Shown here piece after piece: positions 55,474 to 62,201 of a DNA stretch of 62,201 nt. The first letter of the stretch is position 1. The number at the start of each line of letters is the position of its first letter. This DNA is from a bacterium (GTDB lineage Bacteria; Vulcanimicrobiota; JABDET01): NCBI GenBank assembly GCA_021817145.1, contig JAKAVV010000015.1, positions 1 to 62,201 on the forward strand, given 5' to 3'. The notes beneath the pieces were generated by a model that ran no database searches, was not told the DNA's origin, and saw nothing but the letters and a program-made list of their open reading frames with translations. The position numbers and the translations under genes were made by a program.

Positions 55474-57014
55474 GAAAGGTCAGCCCCTGGATCATTACTT
55501 TTGCGGTCATGTTAGGAACTTCTATTGAAGTTCTGGACACTTCTATTGCCAATGTTGCTTTACCTCATATTGCAGGGAGTCTTTCTGTAACTCCGGATGA
55601 GGCAACGTGGGTCTTAACCAGTTATCTGATTTCAAATGGGATTGTTCTGCCCATTGCTGCCTGGCTGTCCAGGAGGTTTGGAAGGAAGAGATATTTTATC
55701 GCAAGCATCATTATTTTTACGATTTCTTCTGCTTTGTGCGGGCTTGCTCCAAGCTTGAGTTTCCTTATTTTTTTTAGAGTTTTGCAGGGATTGGGTGGAG
55801 GAGGGCTTCAGCCTTCCAGTCAGGCAATCCTACTGGAAACTTTCCCTTTGGAAAAAAGAGGGCAGGGGATGGCTGCTTATGGTTTAGGGATTGTGATGGC
55901 TCCTATGCTTGGTCCAGTGATAGGCGGCTGGATCACAGATCATTATACCTGGCGCTGGATCTTTTATGTGAATGTTCCGATCGGAATTATCGCTGTTCTG
56001 CTTATCTCTTTATTTGTTTTCGATCCTCATTATTTAGAAAGGGTAAAAGAACCGGTTGATTTTATGGGATTAGGGTTTCTTGCCATTGGGATAGCCTTTC
56101 TGCAGTACTGTCTTGACAAGGGAGAACAAAAAGGCTGGCTTTCTTCTCATCTCATTACAACCTTTTTCATCATTTCCGCGATTGGCTTATTCTTTTTTAT
56201 TGTATGGGAATTGATTGTCCCTAAGCCAATTACAGATTTGAGAATTTTTAAAGATCGAACTTTTTTAGCTGGCTGCCTTCTGGTTACTTTTTTAATGCAA
56301 GGACTTTACGCAAACCTTGTGGCAGTCCCTCTTTTCCTTCAATTATTGATAGGATATACAGCAACACAAGCAGGTTTAGCTGTTTTTCCAAGAGGATTGG
56401 GAACTTTTATTGGGATGCCATTAACTGGATTTTTTTTGATGAAACATTTCGATTCCAGATATTTAATCGCGATTGGAGGGATTGGAGCGGGAATTTCTAT
56501 TTTTGTTCTCTCTTATTTGAATCTGGATATTACTTTTTGGAATATTTTCTGGCCCCAATTCCTGCAAGGGCTCTCTATGTCCCTTGTTTTTACTCCATTA
56601 GCAACGGTTACTTATGCGTTTATTCCTAAAGAGAAGTTAGGGAATGCCACCAGTTTATGGGCATTGATTCGAAATATCGGGGCTTCTATTGGAATTTCCA
56701 TTGCAGCCACTTTGCTGCAGCAGCAAGCTCAAACCCATCAAGCAGCTCTGGTTCGGCATTTAACTCCTGGTTCTCCTGTTCTTTCCTCACGACTCCAGAA
56801 CCTTTCTCATTATTTTCTCTTTCAAGGGTTTACTCATGCGCAGTCTCAAATCATGGCAAAAGCGGGAATTTTTTCGCAGCTGCTGACTCAGGCAAATCTT
56901 TTATCCTATCTGGATAACTTTCGCATTTTCGGTTTGATTTTTCTTCCGTTTATTCCCATTATTTTTATGATGAAAAAGCCTCCCATACAAAAAGGGAGTA
57001 TGACGGTAGAATAG
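55470..57014 (+). CDS. DHA2-family MFS exporter (EmrB-like, 1)
   Basis: 514 residues, 14 membrane segments. TSIEVLDTSIANVALPHIAGSLSVTPDEATWVLTSYLISNGIVLPIAAWLSRRFGRKR is the DHA2 motif A and D1 region; LQGLGGGGLQPSSQAILLETFPLEKRGQGMA is motif B/C. Proton-driven drug or metabolite export with EmrA and TolC. The end carries a periplasmic loop (AQTHQAALVRHLTPGSPV) typical of EmrB. Overlaps emrA by 4 bp. Confidence 0.94.
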   Translation: MRKVSPWIITFAVMLGTSIEVLDTSIANVALPHIAGSLSVTPDEATWVLTSYLISNGIVLPIAAWLSRRFGRKRYFIASIIIFTISSALCGLAPSLSFLIFFRVLQGLGGGGLQPSSQAILLETFPLEKRGQGMAAYGLGIVMAPMLGPVIGGWITDHYTWRWIFYVNVPIGIIAVLLISLFVFDPHYLERVKEPVDFMGLGFLAIGIAFLQYCLDKGEQKGWLSSHLITTFFIISAIGLFFFIVWELIVPKPITDLRIFKDRTFLAGCLLVTFLMQGLYANLVAVPLFLQLLIGYTATQAGLAVFPRGLGTFIGMPLTGFFLMKHFDSRYLIAIGGIGAGISIFVLSYLNLDITFWNIFWPQFLQGLSMSLVFTPLATVTYAFIPKEKLGNATSLWALIRNIGASIGISIAATLLQQQAQTHQAALVRHLTPGSPVLSSRLQNLSHYFLFQGFTHAQSQIMAKAGIFSQLLTQANLLSYLDNFRIFGLIFLPFIPIIFMMKKPPIQKGSMTVE

Positions 57015-57065
57015 CCTCTTTCCAGTTTATGTGAATAGGGCGGGGGGGGAAGATTTCAAGATAAA

Positions 57066-58601
57066 ATGAAAAAAATCAACCCCTGGATTGTGGTATTTTC
57101 AGTTCTTTTAGGAACTTCTATTGAAATGCTGGATACCACGATTGCCAATATTGCCCTTCCTCATATTGCAGGCAGCCTTTCAGTAACCCCTGATGAAGCA
57201 ACCTGGGTTTTGACCAGTTATTTAATTTCGAATGGGATTGTTCTGCCTATTGCTGCCTGGCTGTCAGGGAGATTCGGAAGAAAAAGGTATTTTTTGTCCA
57301 GTCTTATCCTTTTTATGATCTCTTCTGCTTTGTGCGGGCTTGCGCCAAGTTTGTCCTGGCTTATTGTTTTTAGAATTTTTCAAGGGCTTGGAGGAGGAGG
57401 ACTGCAGCCTACCAGCAATGCCATTCTCCTTGAAACATTTCCAGTGGAAAAAAGAGGGCAGGCTGTTTCAATTTATGGATTGGCCATTATGCTGTTCCCT
57501 ATGATGGGTCCGCTTCTTGGAGGCTGGATCACAGATCATTATACCTGGCGCTGGATTTTTTACATCAATATTCCGATCGGAATTTTATCGCTTTTACTGG
57601 TCAGTCTGTTTTTGTTTGATCCACCTTATTTGAAAAGGATTAAGGATCCTATTGATTATTTAGGACTAGGTTTTTTAATCATTGGGATCGCTTTTCTGCA
57701 GTACTGTTTAGATAAGGGGGAAGAAAAGGGATGGCTTTCCTCCCATTTAATTATCCTATTCTTTATTATTTCCGCAGTGGGTTTGTTTTTCTTTGTGATT
57801 TGGGAGCTTTTGACCCCAAAACCTATTGTGGATTTAAGAATTTTGAAGGATCGGACGTTTATGATTGGATGTATTCTGGTTATTTTTTTATTTCAAGGTT
57901 TGTTTGCCACTCTTGTCACAATACCTCTTTATTTGCAGCTCCTGCTTGGATATACAGCCTATCAAGCAGGAATAGCGACTCTTCCAAGAGGGATTGGCAC
58001 ACTTATCGGAATGCCGATCACAGGTTTTGTTTTATTAAGTTATTTTGATGCTCGATTTTTAATGGCAGTAGGGGCTGTTGGAGCCGGAATATCTACTTTT
58101 TTCCTATCTTTTTTAAATCTTCATATCGGGTATTGGAATCTCTTCTGGCCCCAATTCTTTTTGGGATTGTCTCTCCCTCTTATTTTTGCTCCTCTCCAAA
58201 CCATGACGTATGGGGAGATCTCAAAAGAGAAAATGGGGGCTGCCACAAGTCTGAGGGCAATGATTCGAAATATTGGCTCCTCGATTGGAATTTCAATTGC
58301 CACGACCCTTCTCCAGGAGAAAGCCCAAGCTCATCAAACCTCACTAACGCAGCATTTAAACCCTGGCTCTCCTCTGGTTTCATCCCAAATCCAGGGCTTA
58401 TCTCAATATTTTCTGCTGCATGGATATTCTTTGTCTCAATCCTTAGGAATGGCAGAAGGGAGAGTTTTTTCTCAACTTGCAGCACAGGCAGAGTTTTTAT
58501 CTTATTTAGATAATTTCCGTTTTTTTGCGCTTTTTTTTATCCCTTTTATTCTGCTCGTGTTTTTTATGAAAAAACTTCCGAAACAGAAGAGGGGGGCATA
58601 A
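57066..58601 (+). CDS. DHA2-family MFS exporter (EmrB-like, 2)
   Basis: 511 residues, a close paralogue of the preceding gene (same start pattern NPWIVVFSVLLGTSIEMLDTTIANIALPHIAGSLSVTPDEATW and the same C-terminal AQAHQTSLTQHLNPGSPL), so the pair arose by tandem duplication. Clear divergence across the whole length suggests that both are kept for different substrates. It is 51 bp downstream and could share the single EmrA. Last gene before the change in base composition. Confidence 0.93.
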   Translation: MKKINPWIVVFSVLLGTSIEMLDTTIANIALPHIAGSLSVTPDEATWVLTSYLISNGIVLPIAAWLSGRFGRKRYFLSSLILFMISSALCGLAPSLSWLIVFRIFQGLGGGGLQPTSNAILLETFPVEKRGQAVSIYGLAIMLFPMMGPLLGGWITDHYTWRWIFYINIPIGILSLLLVSLFLFDPPYLKRIKDPIDYLGLGFLIIGIAFLQYCLDKGEEKGWLSSHLIILFFIISAVGLFFFVIWELLTPKPIVDLRILKDRTFMIGCILVIFLFQGLFATLVTIPLYLQLLLGYTAYQAGIATLPRGIGTLIGMPITGFVLLSYFDARFLMAVGAVGAGISTFFLSFLNLHIGYWNLFWPQFFLGLSLPLIFAPLQTMTYGEISKEKMGAATSLRAMIRNIGSSIGISIATTLLQEKAQAHQTSLTQHLNPGSPLVSSQIQGLSQYFLLHGYSLSQSLGMAEGRVFSQLAAQAEFLSYLDNFRFFALFFIPFILLVFFMKKLPKQKRGA

Positions 58602-58625
58602 AAAGGTGGCAGGCATGAGTGGAAT

Positions 58626-58778
58626 ATGCAGGCGCTTTTTGAGGTGCTTCCCCGCGATCTGGAGGACTGGAAGCTGGTGAGCGCCCTGTTGGGCGAGCGG
58701 AGCACGCTTCGAACCGAGGGGAAACAACGGCAGGGGATTTCCACTGGACCAGAACAATTAAACTTTAAGGGGGTTTGA
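58626..58778 (+). other. Short GC-rich open frame, probably a gene fragment
   Basis: 50 codons reading ALFEVLPRDLEDWKLVSALLGERSTL near the start. Amino-acid usage looks coding and base composition is much richer in GC than the export operon, but there is no good ribosome site and no recognised family. It ends over the ribosome site of the DUF433 gene. Most likely the tail of a lost gene. Confidence 0.3.
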
Positions 58779-58780
58779 AG

Positions 58781-58996
58781 ATGTTTGATCGGATAACGTT
58801 TGATTCCAAAATTATGGGGGGACGGGCTTGCATTCGCGGAATGCGCATTCCCGTTTCCATCGTCGTTTCTCAGATTGCTCACGGGGCTACTTTTGAAGAG
58901 ATTCTAGAGGGATATCCCGATCTGGAGCGGGAGGATATTCAGCAGTCACTTGAGTATGCGGCCTGGTTAACCCAGGAGCAGGTTCACAACTTTTAA
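58781..58996 (+). CDS. DUF433 (VapB45-like) antitoxin
   Basis: 71 residues, with AAGGGGG 7 bp before ATG 58781. MFDRITFDSKIMGGRACIRGMRIPVSIVVSQIAHGATFEEILEGYPDLEREDIQQSLEYAAW is a full DUF433 domain (helix-turn-helix; the G-x-RIPV and I...YP.L...DI motifs). Usually paired with a DUF5615 PIN-like toxin, which follows 8 bp downstream but is truncated, so this antitoxin is an orphan. Confidence 0.88.
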   Translation: MFDRITFDSKIMGGRACIRGMRIPVSIVVSQIAHGATFEEILEGYPDLEREDIQQSLEYAAWLTQEQVHNF

Positions 58997-59004
58997 CCCG
59001 ACGT

Positions 59005-59112
59005 ATGCGATTTTTGGCGGATATGGGGGTGGATTTACGGGTGGTGAAATGGCTGCGTGAACAAGGGCATGATGCTATACATTTTTTAGGTTCATTTTTG
59101 ATTTATTATTGA
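59005..59112 (+). pseudogene. Truncated DUF5615 PIN-like toxin
   Basis: From ATG 59005 the frame reads MRFLADMGVDLRVVKWLREQ then GHDAIHF and stops after 35 residues; intact members run to about 110-120. The usual ADExVD at the catalytic position reads ADMGVD, so the first acidic residue pair is also damaged. Remnant of the DUF433 partner. Confidence 0.72.
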
Positions 59113-59146
59113 GAGAAGGAAGAGAACTTCTTTTTTTATTTTATAG

Positions 59147-59338
59147 ACCTTTAATGTCACCCATCATTTAATTCAGGCGCTCCAGAAGCAAGGTGAGAAG
59201 GGTGCGGCTAAATTGATGAGTCAGGCTGTAATAGCCCGCACCGTTCCTGGAAAGGATCTGGCTTACAGGCTCTACGAAATCTGCGATCGGAAGGGGTGGT
59301 CTCGGGAGGCGCAAGCTTACAACGGACTTATTGTTTAA
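59147..59338 (+). pseudogene. C-terminal remnant of a DUF1156-type DNA methylase
   Basis: The frame opens after an in-frame TAG at 59144 and reads FNVTHHLIQALQKQGEKG, then KDLAYRLYEICDRKGWSREA and QAYNGLIV before TAA. ELAYRLYxxCERKxWAxEAxAYNxLV is the C-terminal signature that I associate with DUF1156 DNA methyltransferases, large proteins that occur in phage-defence operons. A short further stretch (EIQCLAGKEGEQTSFLQRKVEEF, about 59347-59415) may continue it in another frame. Only this end of the gene is left. Confidence 0.55.
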
Positions 59339-59595
59339 TGGGGGGAAATCCAGTGTCTGGCGGGGAAAGAGGGTGAGCAAACGAGTTTTCTGCAGCGAAA
59401 GGTTGAAGAGTTCTCGGCAGAACCAGGACTCCCTAAACACGTTCGTGTCCTTTGATCGGAAATCGAAAAAACAGCCATCATTCAAAAAGAATGGATCGCG
59501 CCCAAAAATCTTTGACCAATTTTAGAGGGTGGACTCCGATTATGCAGAAGTTCTTATCCGTGATACGGGAAACAGAAATGAAAGGGGGACATGGG

Positions 59596-60003
59596 ATGAT
59601 CAAACGGGCAGAAGATCTTCTTGCTATTGTATTATACGAGCTTCACGAGCAAGGGTGCAATAAATTTGAAGCCAGCGCTGCGTCACTGCACCCTGTTTTC
59701 TACGAGTGGCGCGAGAAAAACCGAACCTCCCAGCTCTATAAGCTTCTTGTATTTGACACGAGAGATCGTTTTCCGTTTTCAGAAACCATTCAGGATGCAC
59801 TCGATGCATTGCAATTTTCCGGGTATCTTGAGAGAACGAATCCCAAGGGGATATATTTTGAGATCAACCCAAAAATAAAAAAATTGTACCCAGCAATCCA
59901 AGAGCGATTTGACGAAAACGAGATCGTCCTAATCCGCAGCTTGGCGCAAAAAATTATCGAGAACATTAAAACGGTCCAAGAGCCACGGCCTGTCTCCTCC
60001 TAG
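59596..60003 (+). CDS. Small helical protein upstream of the HD phosphohydrolase
   Basis: 135 residues. ATG 59596 is chosen because AAAGGGGGA ends 6 bp before it; ATGs at 59542 and 59578 are in the same frame. KRAEDLLAIVLYELHEQGCNKFEASAASLHPVFYEW and TIQDALDALQFSGYLERTNPKGIYFEINPKIKKLYP look like a winged-helix-type fold (helices followed by a beta wing near residues 75-100). No known family. It lies 11 bp before the HD gene, with similar base composition, so the two form an operon; it could be its regulator or specificity partner. Confidence 0.7.
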   Translation: MIKRAEDLLAIVLYELHEQGCNKFEASAASLHPVFYEWREKNRTSQLYKLLVFDTRDRFPFSETIQDALDALQFSGYLERTNPKGIYFEINPKIKKLYPAIQERFDENEIVLIRSLAQKIIENIKTVQEPRPVSS

Positions 60004-60014
60004 CAACCTAAGCT

Positions 60015-61550
60015 ATGGCCGAAGGTCTTCATGATGATCAAAAAAATATAGAGGACAGGCTCCAAAGTCAAGTAGATACGCTCCTTGATAAGCTCGTCCC
60101 GTCTGCGCCTAGCACGGTTAGGGACAAAAAAATTATTCATGATTCGATATGGGGAACCCAAATGTTGTTCCCTCAAGAGGTAGCGCTCCTCAATACCCCA
60201 TTGCTGCAGCGTTTAAGATCCCTTCACCAAACAGGTTTCTGCCACTTGACCTATCCGTCAGCCCTCCATACCCGCTTTGACCATTCATTAGGCGTGCTGT
60301 ACCAGGCCAGCCGACTTTCGCACCACCTGAGAGAAAAATACCAGGATGGCGGGTCTTTCTCACTGTCTGACTCAGCCGTATGGAAGATCCGATTAGCTGC
60401 GCTTCTGCATGACTGTTCGCATGGCCCCTTCTCCCACACCAGTGAGGAGGTTTATCGCCTGTTTGACGACATGAAGGTCCTCACCTCAGCAGGAGCAGGC
60501 TACGAAGGCTCAAGCGCGAGCGAGATCCTTGCCCATTTTATCCTTCGCTCTGGTCCGTTCAAAACATTTTTCAAACAACTACAGACTTCATATTCATCAC
60601 TAGACTTTGACCTGGAGGCACTAGAAAAGCTCATCCTAGGGCAAGGAAGAAATTCTGCATTTGGATTCCACACGGATATCATTAATGGCCCATTTGACGC
60701 AGATAAGTTGGACTACATATTCCGAGACAGCCATTTCAGCGGGCTGCCGATGAGCGTTGATATTGACAGGCTGTGGTATTCAGTGGAAGCCCAGATAGAC
60801 CCAAAGCGAAAGAGCAAGAGACTTGTGATTAATACCAGGGGTGTCAACTCGATAGAACAAATCGTCTTTTCGCGAATGGTATTGACCGCAAACGTTTACC
60901 ATCATCATAAGGTCAGAGCCTGTGATTGCATGTTCAAGGCAGTGATCGAGTACTGCAAAAACGCCGGATTGCCACTCTGTGGTCGTAAACTCGATTCCGC
61001 AGTTGACTTCCTCCACATAACCGACAATTCATTTTTCACACAGGCCGAGGACCACAGCGATCCCAACGTCCGGGAGATGATAGGAAATCTCGTTAACAGG
61101 TATCTTTTCAAGAGGGCTTTGGTGATCTCCATGAAGTCTATCGAACAAGATGGTTCGGACAGGGAAACCGAACCTACCCTGATTCAAAACCTGATCGGAT
61201 CGGATTTGACCGAACTTCGAAATCTGGCAAAGACAATCTGGGAATCGGCGGGAAAACCCTGCAGCCCCGAAGAGGTGTGGATCGATTTTCCCAAGGAAAT
61301 GAAACTGGTGGACATGGAGAACACCCTTGTCAACACAGGTACCCTTGCTAAGCCTGACCTATTGACCATGCTGGATTTCCTGCCGCTCGGACAGTGGAGC
61401 ACCCAATACCTCCTTAACAAATGGAGAGGTCACGTTTTCTGCCCGGAACAAGCTGTCGATAAAATTTCGAAAGCAGCGGAAAGTGTACTTCAGGAAAGAT
61501 ACAAAATAAAATTCAATAAATATGCAACGCTACTTGCGAACATTCCTTGA
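60015..61550 (+). CDS. SAMHD1/dGTPase-like HD phosphohydrolase
   Basis: 511 residues. The HD set is intact: LHTRFDHSLGVLYQA (His86/His90), LAALLHDCSHGPFSHTSEEV (His132-Asp133, His136) and GPFDADKLDYIFRDSHFSGLP (distal Asp), the arrangement of SAMHD1-type and dGTPase-type enzymes which hydrolyse dNTPs to nucleosides and triphosphate. The N-terminal DSIWGTQMLFPQEVALLNTPLLQRLRSLHQTG is also typical (substrate-side Q and L-QRLR). The C-terminal 200 residues are not assignable. In phage defence, dNTP depletion by such enzymes is known; its place in an island of defence-gene debris fits that, but this is inference. Confidence 0.85.
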   Translation: MAEGLHDDQKNIEDRLQSQVDTLLDKLVPSAPSTVRDKKIIHDSIWGTQMLFPQEVALLNTPLLQRLRSLHQTGFCHLTYPSALHTRFDHSLGVLYQASRLSHHLREKYQDGGSFSLSDSAVWKIRLAALLHDCSHGPFSHTSEEVYRLFDDMKVLTSAGAGYEGSSASEILAHFILRSGPFKTFFKQLQTSYSSLDFDLEALEKLILGQGRNSAFGFHTDIINGPFDADKLDYIFRDSHFSGLPMSVDIDRLWYSVEAQIDPKRKSKRLVINTRGVNSIEQIVFSRMVLTANVYHHHKVRACDCMFKAVIEYCKNAGLPLCGRKLDSAVDFLHITDNSFFTQAEDHSDPNVREMIGNLVNRYLFKRALVISMKSIEQDGSDRETEPTLIQNLIGSDLTELRNLAKTIWESAGKPCSPEEVWIDFPKEMKLVDMENTLVNTGTLAKPDLLTMLDFLPLGQWSTQYLLNKWRGHVFCPEQAVDKISKAAESVLQERYKIKFNKYATLLANIP

Positions 61551-61662
61551 ATCATTTGCGGGGCAGGCGGAGCGCAAGGCATTGGCAAGCCACTCCAGCG
61601 CGCCTGGCGTGCTTCGCCATCCTTGCAAGGCATCCGCTGCGTAGGAGATCGCTACATCCTGG

Positions 61663-62083
61663 CTATGGCTGTTTTCGAATATACATCACAATCTTATCCG
61701 CCAAGCGCCTGGCGTCTGCTAATACTCGATGAGTGTCATTGTATTTTTTATATGAACACGGACACTCAATGATACCTTTCTCTTTGAATGGATACCTGAC
61801 ATTCGGCTTTTCGAGATTGGAGTCATCTTCATCAGATCTTTTTTGGCCCTCTAAACTGACTGCTTAAGCGTTCCCACCTGCCCTTTGCTTCAGAATTTCC
61901 CACATATACTTCCCCTTTTGCAATAAAAGGGCGCAAAAGGGAATCTTTATCTCTTACAGCAGCCTCAAGCTCTTCCCAAGAACAAGGAATCACAACACTA
62001 GGAGCTGGGAAGATAGAAGAAGGGGTAAAACGATACGGAATTAGTCTTTCAGTTAAAACACTTAACGGGTTATTTGTAGGCGA
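61663..62083 (-). pseudogene. Decayed minus-strand gene with a frameshift, family unknown
   Basis: Two coding-like frames follow each other. The first (from 62083) reads RLIPYRFTPSSIFPAPSVV, EELEAAVRDKDSLLRPFIAKG and GRWERLSSQF and stops at 61832-61834. The second, open from 61863 and overlapping the first, reads RSDEDDSNLEKPNVRYPFKE, IIECPCSYKKYNDTHRVL and ARRLADKIVMYIRKQP before a stop at 61663-61665. Joined by one frameshift near 61840 they would give about 135 residues with no start codon. I do not recognise the family. Confidence 0.35.
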
Positions 62084-62130
62084 TCATCTAGAATTGACCC
62101 CTAACGATCGTTTAAATTTGACCCCCCTTT
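62083..62130. mobile_element. IS21-like terminal repeats
   Basis: On the minus strand, GGGGTCAAATTTAAACGATCG is followed by GGGGTCAATTCTAGATGATCG as a direct repeat of about 26 bp. Multiple copies of GGGGTCAA-TT-GATCG are typical of the ends of IS21-family elements. No transposase gene is visible in the window; it may lie beyond the right edge or be lost. Confidence 0.45.
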
Positions 62131-62201
62131 TTCTTTTTCCTTTTTTAAATTTTTAATCTTTTTTTAATTTAATTTTATAAAAAGAAAAGAGAGGGTTTTT
62201 T

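Larger units (their letters stand above)
61551..62201. other. Right-edge stretch without an intact gene
   Basis: About 650 bp after the HD gene. The first 120 bp are GC-rich with no clear coding signal. Then comes a decayed minus-strand frame (61663-62083), IS21-like end repeats (62083-62130) and an A/T-rich tail with long T runs. No intact CDS or RNA gene is seen. Confidence 0.6.

Noticed and set aside
59168-59485. 105-codon minus-strand frame
   Set aside because: Lies antisense to the DUF1156-type remnant and has no recognisable domain or ribosome site.
61547-61732. 61-codon Arg-rich plus-strand frame after the HD gene
   Set aside because: TTG start without ribosome site, overlaps the HD stop and the coding-like minus-strand frame; Arg/His-rich composition typical of a chance frame in GC-rich DNA.

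Overview
The window comes from a Gram-negative (two-membrane) bacterium with an AT-rich chromosome. It carries apolipoprotein N-acyltransferase, three TolC-type outer-membrane channels, MacAB and EmrAB exporters, a periplasmic multihaem cytochrome and several sets of type IV pilin-like genes. Housekeeping genes (recA, pyrD, purU, lnt, a CCA-type nucleotidyltransferase) show that this is chromosome and not a plasmid or phage. I cannot place the phylum from sequence alone. The many prepilin genes, frequent TTG/GTG starts and large unrecognised secreted proteins would fit a deep-branching, mostly uncultured lineage, but that is inference.

Layout. 1-5 kb: the end of a DnaQ-like exonuclease with a WYL-like tail, a coiled-coil membrane protein, pyrD and two exported proteins. 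5-15 kb: two glycosyltransferases on the plus strand, facing a long minus-strand operon that starts with three minor pilins and continues with a NodU-type carbamoyltransferase, a radical SAM protein and a GT39-type membrane glycosyltransferase. 15-30 kb: a PilC protein fused to a degenerate kinase-like domain, hydroxyacyl-CoA dehydrogenase, a TolB-like protein, two APC permeases, a double-aspartyl-motif PDZ protein, a GH76-like protein, toxin-antitoxin genes and recA. 30-45 kb: a rhodanese, a DUF1848-purU-methyltransferase operon, three more minor pilins, HDOD, lnt, a very unusual Tyr/Trp heptad-repeat secreted protein, a poly(A)/CCA polymerase and a pseudopilin-GspF pair. 45-58.6 kb: one large export operon (TolC, TolC, MacA, MacB in two genes, TolC, multihaem cytochrome c, EmrA, two EmrB paralogues). 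58.6-62.2 kb: a richer-GC, gene-debris island with truncated toxin-antitoxin and methylase remnants, an intact HD phosphohydrolase with a small partner gene, and IS21-like end repeats at the right edge.

The most notable non-genic signals are four. (1) A tandem hairpin element occurs at 19.2 kb (intergenic, 73-bp period) and again at 54.1 kb (in frame inside a cytochrome gene, 72-bp period); the two versions differ by paired, compensatory T-A to C-G changes in the stem. (2) A roughly 20-bp operator-like motif (TTGTTAACA-ATTGTAAATT) lies upstream of the EF-hand protein, between the PDZ/aspartyl and GH76-like genes, and twice in tandem upstream of the aromatic heptad protein, which suggests a regulon of surface proteins. 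(3) Twin TTGACA boxes 11 bp apart plus an extended -10 are shared by recA and the region next to the DnaQ-like gene. (4) A short repeat follows directly on the stop codons of recA and of a small membrane protein. No tRNA, rRNA or CRISPR array was seen.
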